Positions 1 through 11,819 of a DNA stretch of 64,000 nucleotides are shown here, piece after piece; position 1 is the first letter of the stretch, and every line of letters starts with the position of its first letter. Source of the stretch: Lepeophtheirus salmonis. Lineage: Eukaryota > Arthropoda > Copepoda > Siphonostomatoida > Caligidae. Made by a program: the position numbers and the translations under genes. The stretch is taken from positions 4,342,805 through 4,406,804 of the forward strand of contig NC_052132.2 in the NCBI RefSeq assembly GCF_016086655.4, read 5' to 3'. The notes below the pieces were generated by a model. That model saw only the letters and a list, made by a program, of their open reading frames with translations, was not told the origin of the DNA and made no database searches.

Positions 1-272
1 GATTCTCAAGGAATAATCCTCATTGACTATCTGGAAGAGGGTAAAACTACTACAGGTGCATATTATTTATCGTTATTGGACCATTTGAAAACCGAACTAC
101 AAGAAAACTACCACAATTGACCCACAAAAAAAAATCATTTTCCATCACACCTCAGCAGTTGTTGATGCAAAATTAATGGAAATAGGATTTCAACTCAAGG
201 TACCCACAGCCATGGGATATGTACATTAGTGCCATCTCTCGCACTTTACATGGACTTTTCAAACGACCCTTG
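1..272 (+). pseudogene. mariner transposase 3' fragment with right terminal inverted repeat
   Basis: The first 117 bases read in frame as DSQGIILIDYLEEGKTTTG and onward for about 39 codons to a stop. This is the block just after the first catalytic aspartate region of classical mariner transposases. A shifted frame at about 140-200 gives HHTSAVVDAKLMEIGFQL, the region around the second aspartate, but the residues that should carry that aspartate are missing. The third catalytic region is absent: the sequence jumps to the 3' non-coding part. The element ends near 272 in a terminal inverted repeat read inward as caagggtcgtttgaaaagtc, followed by TA at 273-274, the usual mariner target. The 5' half lies outside the window. 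It is a dead copy, of a different mariner type from the maT-like elements further along. Confidence 0.8.
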
Positions 273-639
273 TAAAAGACTAAAGACTTTTTTTAAGATT
301 ATGGAAAAACATATCAACAAATTTCTAGTATTTAAGTATTTTCTTTTGCGTTTCCTTGTAAGCACTAAAAAAATAACCGTTTTACATAAAAAATAATAAA
401 TTTATCAAGGATTACATGCCTAAAAGTCAAAATCTGTTTTGTTGTAGGGATATAAAAATTCATTTTAAAAAAAATCAGATGATAAAAATCAATATTTTTT
501 TTATTGATATTTATGATTATCTCCTCGACAAAAAAAAAGGATTTCTTTAATTTTTAAATCATCAAGATAAGTTAACTTAAAACTTAGTATGATTAAATGA
601 TCATAAGTTTTGGCAATAACAATAATTTAATCCAAATTT

Positions 640-699
640 AGGTTAAATATGATTAGTACCATCTCTTGGAATTTGCAGGGAACTTTCAAACGACCCTTG
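640..699 (+). repeat. solo mariner terminal repeat, same family as 1-272
   Basis: About 55 bases match the last 55 bases of the element ending at 272 (accatctct, then ctttcaaacgacccttg), in the same orientation and again followed by TA (700-701). No transposase sequence and no opposite end is seen between 275 and 640. This is probably the end of a second, mostly deleted copy. Confidence 0.65.
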
Positions 700-701
700 T
701 A

Positions 702-3245
702 CTTACATATTCCCAGACGAAAAAAAAATACCATATCATATAAATCAGGGTGGGAAAACTACGCCTCGGCAAATACTATTCTTTTAGCCGACAAAAAGCT
801 TTCTACATTTAAATATTTTTAAATATACATTTATAAAGCACATAACAATCTTTATTGTATTTCTTAACCTTTCCTTCAAAAGGAGAAATAAAAAAGATAT
901 GTAATTAACTAGTAGTTAGCCAATTCTCACAAATTTTGAGACTATTTTTTATGTAATAGTAGGCAATTTTTCACGTTTTAAAACTAGCTAATTCGTATCC
1001 AACCAATCTACTTTAATAATAATACTAAGGGACTGATTGACTCGGGGATATCATTGTGAAAAATTATAAATTCTTATGAATATTTGTATAAATTAAAATG
1101 AGTTTTCTGAATGCAACTCTTCAAAAATTGCCATTTTCTGATGTGTTGTTTAAAAGTCATATTGAAAAAAATATTTAGTTGTCTACAAAAGCAGTAATTT
1201 CTAGAATTATATGTCATTTTCGTATTTATCGAGGAAAAAAAAAATAATGAATCATTTTAATCCATGGTCAAGACATAGTTAAAGCTCTACCAACTAGTGA
1301 ATCAAATGTCCTAGGTGGATAAGTAATTTGTATTTGGAATAGATGAAAGGGAAGATATTGATAATTTGAAATTTTTAGGAACTATAAAAGTTAAATTTTA
1401 TTTTGGTTAATGCATTAAAATAATTATATCAACTCTAATGAATTATTTTTTTGCATCCTAGAATTGCAAGTTAAATTTAGAGTTTTTATTTTAACTTAAA
1501 ATTAAATTTGATATTAGACAAATATTAACAATATTTTGATTGTGTATAATTAAATGTAATCATTTTAATTTTCCATGATATATTTTCAACAAAATTTTGT
1601 ATTTAGGGATGTGAAAATAGTCGAAATCATCGTGAGCATACCATGAATTTAAAAACAGTGTATGTTGGTAATATGAAGAGATATTTTAGATCTCTCCCTA
1701 TTTTAAAAACTCAAAGGGATTAGAAAGGAAGGAACACATAATATGTTGCCTATCCAAGTTCCCAACATATACTTTTTTTTATTTAAAGTCATGTGGATTT
1801 AGGCAATTTTAACATTTCCATTTGTATTTTCTTACAATGATAGGTTTGGTGTACTTGTAATGTTCCGTTTTTTTATTTTATTCAATATTAATGAAATAAT
1901 TGGATGCAAAAATGTACAATGTACATATATATAAAATAAATTAATTTGATTTTCTAATTAGTACTACTTGTCGGAAAATAAACTTACTGAACTTTGAGGT
2001 AATTTATTAAAAGTTTATTATTTTTCGTCCTTTGGTAATGTGGTTAGTCAGTTAATTCATCCTTATAAAGTATATAACACAAATATTTTAATAGAATTAT
2101 CAAACTCAATTAATTATAATTGCTTTAACGAAAAACTATATATACTTCAATTGGTAATATTTGTAGTTTTTTTTTTTTTTAAGTACTTACTCTTGAAAAC
2201 CCATTAAGTGTCCTTTTTTATAAATTTTAACTTCTTAATCTTTAAAATGTTTACACGCTCTAATATTATCAACTAGTTGTATAGTTTTATAATTAGTTAT
2301 TGATAAATAATAAGAAAACCATCAGAAACTAGAAAAATAATACATTATTAAAAAATAAAAATGTATAACATCTTAAATATACTCAACCTTTTACAATTGT
2401 ATTTTAAAATGTATTTTACATTTTCTGCTGGCATTTAATTTGCTTCTTTTATTTTCAAAGTCTAGAAAGGTTAATCTGAAACCTGAATAACCTAATTTGG
2501 CCCAACGTTAAAAAGATTACGAGCCTGAAGTATTATCCAAATAAAGTCTTTATAGGTCAAATCCGAGTCGATAAAACTGAGGCTAAAAGTCTCTGATTTT
2601 TAAAGCTCAAATCAAGAAATTAAAACAAATCAAAGAAAATAGGACATAACTCTTGCAAAATGATTCTTATATTAGTGATGTGATTCTCGAGATCATTAAT
2701 GACCAGTGATATTTTCTTTAGATAAAACAAAACACACAACATTCATTATTTTCTCCCTCACACCAAGGTTAATATAAATACAAGGTTATACCATAACGTG
2801 TGTATAACTTATGTTCGACTTCCACGACTCTTGATGTCATAGTAGATGAGGGGTTGCGTGTTTTGTAAAAATCTATTTTTTCATACAAAGCAGTCTGTAC
2901 GATAAATTAAATGGAAAATTCTAGCAAAAGTGACATGGTTACGTTTTTTTGTCAAAATCTGCCTATCTTGCCCAGCAGCCGGTACAATACATCAGATTGA
3001 AAATTTTATCAATACCGATTACATGATGGTCTAACCTTGTATTTCTATTGACCTTGCCTCACACATCGTTACCTATATTGTATCCCGCAACCTATATTTA
3101 TAAATGAAACCGAAAAAAATCCCAAAATCAGCTGATAGAAGTTTGTCAATGATTTGCAAACTGTGGAATTATTATTGAATAACTGTTGTTGGATATTCTA
3201 GTCTTTATAAAGTTCTGTTGAGCTTATTATTTTTAATTATAAATT
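702..3245. other. AT-rich stretch without recognised genes
   Basis: I see only A/T runs and short open frames. At 2755-2800 and 3030-3070 there are short motifs (taaccttgtatttctattga) resembling a segment at 52160 inside the duplicated region. They are too short to name. Confidence 0.5.
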
Positions 3246-3249
3246 AATT

Positions 3250-3592
3250 ATGTCAGATGATAGGAATAATGTATTGGGGTCTCATGATGATGCTTTTGTC
3301 TGTAAGCTCTTTAAGCTGTCCTTCAAGGGAGCATTACCATACTTGTGAGACACTTGCATGTGATTTATTTCGTTTCTCTTGTTGAGTTAATGTGGACTTA
3401 CTAAAGGAGATAAAATTACTCATCAAAAGTATACAAAACGAGCATTCCCTTTGCAGATCAGTATTGGGCAGCAATGTATACATTACTTGTGGGGGTCAGT
3501 TGAATAGCAGAGTTCGTCTCTGAAATTACTCTTGATATGATCAAAAAGCTCATCTGTTCCACTGAAGAACAAGTTGCACAGCTGTCATAACA
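3250..3592 (+). other. possible small coding remnant, unidentified
   Basis: An ATG at 3250 opens a frame of about 32 codons (MSDDRNNVLGSHDDAFVCK onward) that ends at TGA near 3348. A second patch at 3417-3588 in another frame reads KVYKTSIPFADQYWAAMYTL, then one stop, then IAEFVSEITLDMIKKLICST. Base composition is less AT-rich than on either side. A possible splice donor (gtgaga, 3346) and acceptor (ctttgcag, ending about 3457) could join the first patch to the second. I recognise no family. It could be a gene fragment, an old transposon piece or chance. Confidence 0.2.
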
Positions 3593-3599
3593 GACCATT

Positions 3600-4665
3600 C
3601 TCGGAAGACTACCCTCTTATCATCCTACATAATCTATCACTAAAAAAACTAAACTATAGTTATTAATTAATACTCGAATTAGAATATTTTCTACTTTCTA
3701 CACTTGTGACTCAAATCTAGCTATTTTTTTTATTAATATAAGAATATATTCTAGTTTATAGCTAGAGTTGTTATTTTCTTGAAGTTACAAATAATAAAGC
3801 AAAATACTACCTCCGGTTGACAAAAAAACGTAAATTCGGATAAAAAAATTTCACTTGTTTATTATTTTCATGCTCAGTACTACGCTACTTGGATGAAAGC
3901 TTTAGACTAAAGTAACTACTTCCTCATCGCGTGAAAGAAGAGGTCTATTATTTATATAATGCCTGTATATTAGGATACTCATTCTCATAAAACAATTATG
4001 AGAAAAATTCTTAAAAAATTACGATCTCTACTTTTTGTTGTGTATTAAGCAGCAGAGTTTTTAATTAGATTTAATTACTTAATTTTCCGTTGGGAAAGCC
4101 GGGAAAATCTACTCTAGTATAAATTAAAAATAAATTTAATTAAAGTTAAAGTAACTAAATATATTTGTTTTTTTTTAGTCATCAAAAATGATAATTAAAA
4201 AAATATTTTTTTTTTCCTCCGGTCATTATTTCAGATTTAAAAAAAATCTTTGTTAGAAATTTCTTAACATAGGATTATGCAACAAAATTCAGGTCTTGGA
4301 ACTCCCGATGGCTACCCCCAATTTTGATATGGTTATTTAAGCTATAAAATACAAAAAAAAAAAACATTCATAGCTTATATTGTATTGTTTGGTCTTTAAA
4401 GCCTTTTTTTTTTAATCACGTTTTTAGAGGAATAAAGTTCAAATTGATTAATTTTTTAGTTGAATTTTTTATTTTATTATAAAATATTTAATAAATAAGC
4501 AATAAAAAGGTTGTGTGAATGTCCAGAAATTAAATATAAAGGTGTTGATAATATGACTTACATTGTAACAAATACTAAGTAAATATATAAGACATGAAAC
4601 ATAATTAATTAGGTTAATCTCTTTGCTTCTAAAATATTAGTTACTTATTATGATTAGTCAAATAA
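3600..4665. other. AT-rich stretch without recognised genes
   Basis: Long A and T runs and no coherent reading frame. Nothing recognised before the terminal repeat at 4670. Confidence 0.5.
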
Positions 4666-4669
4666 TCTA

Positions 4670-4705
4670 CAGGGTTTTGAAGCAAAACGTGGACTGAATG
4701 ACTGA
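4670..4705. repeat. terminal inverted repeat of the 4.8-5.75 kb mariner
   Basis: TA at 4668-4669 is followed by cagggttttgaagcaaaacg, a mariner-type end, about 130 bases beyond the 3' end of the transposase remnant (which runs leftward). The matching inverted copy was not found on the other side. Confidence 0.5.
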
Positions 4706-4799
4706 TTTTAGAAAAATGTCAATAATTTTATTTTTTGTGAAATAATTTTGAAATTTTGTTTACAAAACTTTGAGAAACGACCTTTGTGAACATCCTCAC

Positions 4800-5751
4800 T
4801 CAATATGGCCTCTCAACAGCAATCACAGCCTCCACACGGCGGCGGAAAGCCTTGCAGGAGTTGATGATAAACTTCTCGGACAAGTTGTTCCACCCCTTCA
4901 CAATGGCAGGATTCAGGGAGTCCACGTTCGGGTGAGATGTCCGGTTAGTCTCCCTCTCTAAAGTACCCCACACAGCAAAGTCCGACGGGTTCAAATCTGG
5001 CGAAGATGATGGCCACATATCCTTGTCCTGAAAATCAGCCATGTTGTTTGTGCAGAACTTCTGGGACTTGGCCGATGTGTGTGACGGTGTGTCATCTGGG
5101 GTCCACACATAGTTGTTTTTTTGGGTAGGTGGTCTTGAGCCATCGCAGTATGGTGAACCTCAGCACCTTGTCTATGCCTCCTGGCCGATTTTCTCGTTAG
5201 CCTTAAAAAAAACCCAGGACCATTGTTTGGGCCGGATGTTGTGTACAGAACACACCCTTGACCTCCTCTGGTGAACCCCTAAACCAAAGGTCGTTCCGAC
5301 GGTTGTAAACCTGGTCCACGGTAAAAACCTTCTCGTCAGAGAAATTTTTTAGTGTGAATCCATTTGCCTTGATCCACGCACGAACATTCTTGCACCTCCA
5401 CAGTCTTCTTTCCTTCAGAGTGTCCGTCAATAGGTGGGGTGGGATCCTTGTGTAAGAGCACAACCCCAAGTCTTCCTTCACTGTCCTCCTGATTGCCCCC
5501 TCGTCCACTTCAATTTCGTTAGAGAGGTGATTCATGGATTTTGTGGGGTCCTCTTGATCTTCTTCTTCAGGTCCCCCAGAAACTCAGAATCCCTTTTCAA
5601 GTAGTGTCCCCCATTTTCTTCTTTTCTTGAGAGGTCTTGTCCATCTTTTTTGATACATGGATCACTTCACAATGTCTATAATCTCTGCCACCTCAATTTT
5701 GGCATCCAGAAGGTCTGAGATCTTCTGTATTTTTGCTTCTTCCTCACTCAT
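4800..5751 (-). pseudogene. mariner (maT-like, DD37D) transposase pseudogene
   Basis: A cut-and-paste DDE transposase, broken. Reading leftward from ATG at 5749-5751, the first 29 codons (MSEEEAKIQKISDLLDAKIE onward) form the first helix-turn-helix and end in a stop. 5535-5203 is open for 110 codons, with the second HTH/linker (RRTVKEDLGL), then FSDEKVFTVD holding the first catalytic Asp. The frame shifts around 5200-5110 (KANEKIGQEA...LRFTILRWLKT). 5108-4800 is open for 102 codons, with DDTPSHTSAKSQ (second Asp) and SSSPDLNPSDF (third Asp). I count 37 residues between the second and third Asp, which points to the maT (DD37D) branch. All three acids remain, but a stop and at least one frameshift kill it. 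Confidence 0.88.
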
Positions 5752-5794
5752 GATGAAAAATTTGGGAAATATATATTATTGTTTATTTATGCAA

Positions 5795-6048
5795 GAAGCA
5801 CACCCCAGCTCTTAGGTTGTACAGTTAAAGTACTCGGCAAAAATACAATTTAAACTCTACCGCCGCGCCGCCACTTTTCTAGGCACCAAGGAACACTTCT
5901 AATATGCTATAATATTGCATGTCCCTGAGGCAGGTTAAATTATTCCACTACCACTTCCCTCAGCATCAAAGAACCCTTCTTATATCCAAAATACACCCCG
6001 GTCCTGAAGTGTACAGCTGAAGTGCTAAAAAATGCTATTTAAAGGCGA
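5795..6048. repeat. degenerate tandem repeat beside the mariner
   Basis: Three loosely similar units of roughly 75-100 bases: 5801 onward (caccccagctcttaggttgtacag), 5918 onward (catgtccctgaggcaggtta) and 5993 onward (caccccggtcctgaagtgtacag). The pair cacttttctaggcaccaagg and cacttccctcagcatcaaag follows the same spacing. It lies where the 5' terminal repeat of the adjacent mariner should be. Confidence 0.45.
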
Positions 6049-6049
6049 T

Positions 6050-7110
6050 CTGTCCAAAAACCAAAAAAAGTGTTATCAGAACCGTTTTTGGAGTCTGAAG
6101 AACCTCCATGAAAAATTTCACACTCAATTACGTCATAAAGAGATATATTTTACCTTGTTTAAAGAAGTAACTGATCGGAAATTCACTCTACCGCAGTCCT
6201 AGATAAGGACCGACGTCACAATTTTTTGGACTTTAATTATGAACCACCATGTAAATGATCATCTTTATATAAAGTTGATCTACTTATACGTGTCTTAATT
6301 AATTATTAGTTGTTTATTGAAAATACTCTTTCTCAAGTATATAATTAGAAATCAACAGTACATACATACATGCCACAATATATGGTATTCATATTATAAT
6401 TCATATGTACCCATGTATTCAAGAATACTAAATGTTAACAAAAAAAAAAAAATACTAAAAAAAAAGTAAAAAATAATAAAAGCAGGATGACGAATTTTAT
6501 TAGACTTTTTATTTTTCTTCTTTTTTTTAAGCCATTATTTTACCTTTTCACTTTTATTTAAATACCTTACCCTTATTTAAAGAAGGAAAATAAAGCAAAA
6601 CCAAGTCTTTTCCCACGGTTAAGAGGGATATGAGTCAGTAAAAACATAATACCTACATACATATAACAAGTGTAACTAATTAACTAGGTATTTTTTTCTT
6701 CCACTTATAATAATAGCATGATAATCAGTGAATTTAACAAATAAAATATGACATTATTGATTAAATAACTTTTTAAAATGTGTCTTCATAGAAAATTTAC
6801 ACTCTATTTAATTTTTTCAGTCCAAGTTGAATAAAATTGCTATGTTAAATAAACTAATATTTAAAAACTCAAAAATGAAGTTGAGTTGCTGTAGGTCTGT
6901 AACTCAAGACCTTAAATATGTAAAACATTCTTTCTTCTGACTTTGATAAATCTATAAACAAATGATATTTATAACAGATTATGTCTAGTACTATAAAACT
7001 CAGTTTTTCCAAAAGTCCACTTGACATAGTTTTTGTTAAAAAAGTGACTAATTTCACATAAATATAGATACAAAATCCATAATAAAATTTATACTTCTAC
7101 GTATCTTTAT
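6050..7110. other. AT-rich stretch without recognised genes
   Basis: Only a short phrase at 6192-6215 (cagtcctagataaggaccga) belongs to dispersed repeat family B (see 9780). Otherwise nothing recognised. Confidence 0.5.
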
Positions 7111-7114
7111 TAAA

Positions 7115-7220
7115 ACTGGCGACTTGACTTGGTCTCGAAGAATAGTTTATAATAAACTAAAAAAATGCATTAGCACTGTAGACTCTAAATTATAATTATT
7201 AGTGATGAAAATAGTAAGTA
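7115..7220. repeat. dispersed repeat family E, partial copy
   Basis: gcgacttgacttggtctcga, then gtagactctaaattataatt. The same order of phrases occurs at 7880-8035 and 54120-54260. Partial and diverged. Confidence 0.45.
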
Positions 7221-7314
7221 TTTTGGGCTTGTTAAAAAAACAAAAACGATAATCAACATGTAATTGGTGACCCTTAAAATTTGAAGTTAATTTTGAAGGA
7301 AAATATCCTAATTG

Positions 7315-7525
7315 TCATGACTAGTGTTTGATAAGTCCCTTGAACTGATTGCCTAATCAGTCTTCCCTCCCCTTTCAGTAATTTTTTTTATTGGTCCAAT
7401 ACTTTTTACAACTCAACAGTCTTAAGGGACAATACATCAGCCCTTCAGTCCCACGGTACTAGCTATAGCTAGGATTGAATAATATAAAAACGAAGAAAAT
7501 AATAAATGATAGCTAGAACGTATAA
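7315..7525 (+). repeat. dispersed repeat family A copy
   Basis: Matches 22755-22990 along its length: ttgataagtcccttgaactg, cctaatcagtcttccctccc, a middle block with gtcttaagggac, and a shared tail ending in aataaatgatagctagaacg. The inverted copy is at 32395-32545. No open frame and no clear terminal repeats. Probably a non-autonomous element of unknown class. Confidence 0.65.
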
Positions 7526-7564
7526 TAATCATCTCTAGCCATAACTCAAAATAAATCTTAGGAC

Positions 7565-8035
7565 TTTTTAAAAATATTGAAGAACTTTGACTTGAGAGCA
7601 AAACTTGAGACTTGATTTGAATTTGCAGTGTAAACTAAAATAATATCTTTGACATAATGGATTTAATTTATGCTATCATTTAAAAAATGTATTTTTAATT
7701 TTGACAAAAAAAAATATTTTTTCTGTTATGACGTAATACAAATTTTGACTAAAAAAAGAAGAAAAAAGTGAAACGTCTGCCTCTAGGTCTCACTAAAGAG
7801 AGCTGGTGTACCACCAGTATTACGTGTACCTCAGTTTGATAACTACTGGTTGATACAATCTAAGTTTTATGAATTATATCAGAGTTGGTGACTTGCGACT
7901 CGACTTGGATTCGAAACCTAGTTTATACATTAAACTTAAGAAGAGCTTGAACAGTATGAACTTTATATTTTAATTGTGGACTTGAAATGAATTCAATATA
8001 ATTCTGAATACTTTTTTGAAATTTTGGACAAATAT
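7565..8035. repeat. dispersed repeat family E copies
   Basis: 7570-7640 (gaactttgacttgagagcaa, acttgagacttgatttgaat) matches 54285-54335. 7875-8035 (gacttgcgactcgacttgga, then gtggacttgaaatgaattca) matches 54140-54255. The order is scrambled relative to 54.0-54.4 kb, as expected for old rearranged copies. Confidence 0.5.
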
Positions 8036-8920
8036 GTTTTTTTAGAATCGGCATATTATTATAAGAAGGAGATTTCAAGAATAAGGTCGGTAAAATGGGT
8101 TGGAGATTATATATAATGATACAAAACAGTGCATGATGATTAGTATGTACTTTTTTTGTAAATGTGAGTAAACAATATGGTTACAATACGCTAACGAACA
8201 GATATATAGAGGTACATCCACAATTCTTTTAACTTTTAGAAAACAAGATACATAAATATCATATGATGAGTTAAATTAACAAAACTTTTCTAAAGCAAAC
8301 TGATAGCTTTTTAATGATTTATTTGACTTGCCTATCATTGCTCTAGTTTACAAGATATCAAATATTCATCAAAATGCTAAGTTTTTCATCTTTAAGGCCT
8401 CAAAACTCAGAGTTGGATTAAGTTCTATATCCAAGATTTAATTCTGAGCTAGTATACTATCAATAATTGCATTTACCAAATTTTAGTCGAATCCGTATTT
8501 TTGTAAAAATATATGCATGATATCTCTTTTGTATTTAATTGATAATATTTTCCAATTTATCTATGAAGCTTTTATCTTTAAGTGTATAATTTGATAAATG
8601 GTAATATGCATTGATAAATTAATACTGTCAAAAGTATGTATTTAGTATCATAGTCCAAGCAATTCCAGGTAATGTATACGCTTCATTTTTTCTAATAATT
8701 TGAAAAACTTCATAAAGAAATTCCATTGCAAAGTAGTGTTGTGTCGGCTGGAGTACGCTCAATTCGAATAAAATCAAGTTGCTGTCCCCTACCTCTGTAC
8801 AAGTTGAGTTAGTTGTCACTAGGGTCGTAAATCTTAAGCATTTTTTATTGTGCGAGTGGTTTTTTTTGTCGACAACCTGAACAGTATTTTGTATTTTGTA
8901 CAGCTATTATAGCTGTTCTT
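8036..8920. other. AT-rich stretch without recognised genes
   Basis: No coherent frame. Nothing recognised. Confidence 0.5.
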
Positions 8921-8924
8921 CTTA

Positions 8925-8995
8925 GAATAAATTGCATGAGAGTAACACTGAAGATTTGTTTGGGAGTTATCTCTTATATAGTCAATAAATATATG
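8925..8995 (+). repeat. dispersed repeat family C, partial copy
   Basis: gagagtaacactgaagattt followed by ggagttatctcttatata. The same phrases are at 39245, 44690 and 52455. Confidence 0.55.
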
Positions 8996-9329
8996 GATAA
9001 CCTAGAAATCTAAATTGTATACAATACGTTCTAGATAAAACATTCAGAATCTATCCATCCATAAATTATGATATGAAGTTATAACCATAAAGCTAAAATA
9101 TTTAACAATTTGAAATTAAGATATGATTTTAATTTGACAATTACGAAGACCTACTATTATTCCGAATTGATTAAGACTGAAAAAGTGCACTCTTATGTTA
9201 TACAAGATTTATAACCAAAGGAAGATAAAGCAAATTAATGGAATAAACTATTAATACGATCATCAATGATGATCATCCAGTGTAGAATGGGCATGTTAAA
9301 AAAACGAAAATAAACAATGTAACCCTTTG

Positions 9330-9510
9330 AAGAATGTTTTCGAGGACAGAAAGAATAATGCTCATGACGTTTCATTAGATCTGCTACAATCAGCTGTTGC
9401 AAGAAAGGAAGGAGAAAATTTATATAAACTAGGACTTACAATAATAAGAACTCCTCAACAAATCCTCAGGGTTACACTCGTCTTTTTATGAGCACACACG
9501 AACGTTCAAA
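9330..9510 (-). repeat. dispersed repeat family C copy, inverted
   Basis: Read on the minus strand, 9500 downward gives gtgtgtgctcataaaaagac, then accctgaggatttgttgagg and agttcttattattgtaagtc. This is the family C order (compare 39230 and 52455). Confidence 0.55.
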
Positions 9511-9779
9511 CAGGTTTTGAATATAATTGTATCTATTTAGAAAAGGATGTTCACTACTCAGGAATTAAATAATAATGACAACTGCTAAGGAAAATAAAAT
9601 TCCTTCTTTATACTACCAATTACAAATTAACGGGCCAGCTAAAAAACACACCAGATTTACATAATTGTTGATCATTCATCTCGAGAGATGCTCGAATTCG
9701 GAGTTCCATATTCTAGGAGGGAAAACAGGATGAAAATTACTCAGAGCTATCTCTGTTTTAACTTGGTATGACGTCATTG

Positions 9780-10030
9780 TACCGTGTTCACAATTTGAAA
9801 GCATAATTGACCAAATAAACAATTTATAACTAAAATCGATCTTGACAGAATTTTAAATAAAACCATTTGGGTACCGAATTAGACCAAATTATTCCTTATG
9901 CCTAGATCTAGGGCGAATTTTTCTATGAGATCGGTCAAGACCTAACTTTCTTAAAATACCGAATTAGTTCAACACAAATTAACACAGTCTCAGACTGGTC
10001 TACAATTTGTGACCGAAATCCAACACTAGT
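9780..10030. repeat. dispersed repeat family B copy
   Basis: Built from GGACC/GGTC-type phrases (accgaattagaccaaattat, gatcggtcaagacctaactt, acagtctcagactggtctac). Similar phrase chains recur at 33590, 42450 and 58130-58545. Strongly diverged, borders unclear. Confidence 0.45.
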
Positions 10031-10849
10031 AAATCCGTGCTGAAGAAAGACCCTTGGCAAGTTGGTTTTTCATTAAACTTCATTATTTGACTTAACAAAT
10101 AATGTACAGGAAATATCCGTGTTATTGATAAATAAATATTTACTTTTAAGTCATGACCCTTCCAACTATAATCCTTAAAGATAAGCTTTAAAGCCACATA
10201 GATACATACTACGTATATAAAACCACATTAAACCTGTTAAATAATGTGCACGTATATGGCTGTGAGTACAAAACATAACAAAGTGTGGCTATTACCATAT
10301 TTTAACAAGCATTGACGCGTTCATTTTGAAATCCTGACTAGCAACAAACATATATGTATATTGTACAATTAAATTATGTTCAAGTAATTCACATACATAT
10401 TTAAGACCCATCCTTGAGATCCACTCCTGATATCAAAGTTTTCCATCATTCATTTCCGTTCTTGATAAGAACTGCGATGGGAATTTCATGAAGTAGATAT
10501 ATAGGTACGGTTAATGCCTCTGTTGTTTCCCCCTTGTATTAAAGGTGTATTTCAAGCTTTAATGACCATGCCAAGACATAAAATATACGTACATAATACA
10601 CTATAATTGCCAAATGGTAAAATTAGAAGGGAAAAAATACATACAAAAATATGAGGGAAAGAATAGAAAACTTTTCCGAGTACAGACAAAAGGTTTCTCA
10701 CAAGACGTTTTATATAATTGCTTGTGATTATATGTTATTTTTTTCCTACTTTACATTGTAGAAAAAGTAAGAAGAAAGACGTGCAAAAGACACACAAAAT
10801 AATTGTTGGAACGTAAATGTGCTTAAGTGTTTATTGTACATAAATAATA
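10031..10849. other. AT-rich stretch without recognised genes
   Basis: No coherent frame. Nothing recognised. Confidence 0.5.
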
Positions 10850-11078
10850 GGGCCCGACCAGTGTCGTAACTGTGAGAACACTAGGGGCCCTGCTTCTTGC
10901 GAATAATTTTTTGTGCCCCCAATCGTTTCAGCATAACGGTTTGTAGTTTTTGTTTTCATCAGGGTAGAGACAAACTTTCGGCGCGGGAAGGTTTGATATA
11001 AATTCAACCAACTTCAGTAAAAATTTGAAGTCAGTTTTAGTACCGGTTGCTTGAAATTTCCACGCACCCAGTACTTAA
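10850..11078. repeat. GC-richer patch with TE-end-like sequences
   Basis: 10850-10890 is bounded by gggcccgacc and ctaggggccc and contains cagtgtcgtaactgtgagaa, a phrase resembling DNA transposon ends and similar to 52765-52800. At 11057-11076 the patch ends in ccacgcacccagta, which read inward (tactgggtgcgtgg) resembles the terminal repeat of the 33.9-kb mariner (tacagggtgcgtgg). It may be one or two truncated transposon ends. The class is uncertain. Confidence 0.4.
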
Positions 11079-11819
11079 ATTGCAGATTTTGGATTTGGAT
11101 AATTTAAATTATCGCGCTTTACAATATTGGTATCGTGAATGCACTGAATCACACAAAAATCCTCTCATTCACTAGATTTTTTGTTCCATGAAGATAGTTT
11201 TTCTCATAATAATTTTTAATTTGTGTATACATTGTTATTTTTTTTAGTAAAATGTGTTTTCAGCTGGTTTCTCACTAAGACCCACATTTTCCCATCATCC
11301 TTATGTGACGACCCATTTTTATCGTTATTCCACCAAAAAAGTTGTAAGAAGTTTTCTATAAATATTTCTTGTATTTGATTATAAATAGCTTGCAAATATC
11401 TAATTTTGTATGTTCTAAACTTTTTATGATAGAAGTTCAGATTGTCTAGCAAAAAGGTACTGTATACAAAAAATATTATTTAACCAAACAAGATGATCAG
11501 CTTACGTCTTTCTAAGAAGGAGCCCATCTGTTGAGAGAAAGTGATATAGAGTGCAAAGGTTAATTTAGTACCATTTTTTAGTTATTTTCTTTAATTAATG
11601 AAAAAATAATAGTAAGGGTAGTTTCTTAAAAAGTGTGCAATTTATCTCTGGCCCCAAACACACACTAATGGAGAATAAATCCCGTAAGAATGTCACTCTA
11701 CCAGGCAAATGGCTCATGATGCTTCCTTACAACAACATTTTCTTGTAATCAGGACAAAAACATTGTGCCCTTTTGTGTAATCTAAATTGTAAAATAGACA
11801 ACGCGTTTTTGAGAAAGTG

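Noticed and set aside
7780..7850. Possible hAT 3' end (agtttgataactactg)
   Set aside because: Resembles hAT ends, but no inverted partner and no 8-base target duplication could be found.
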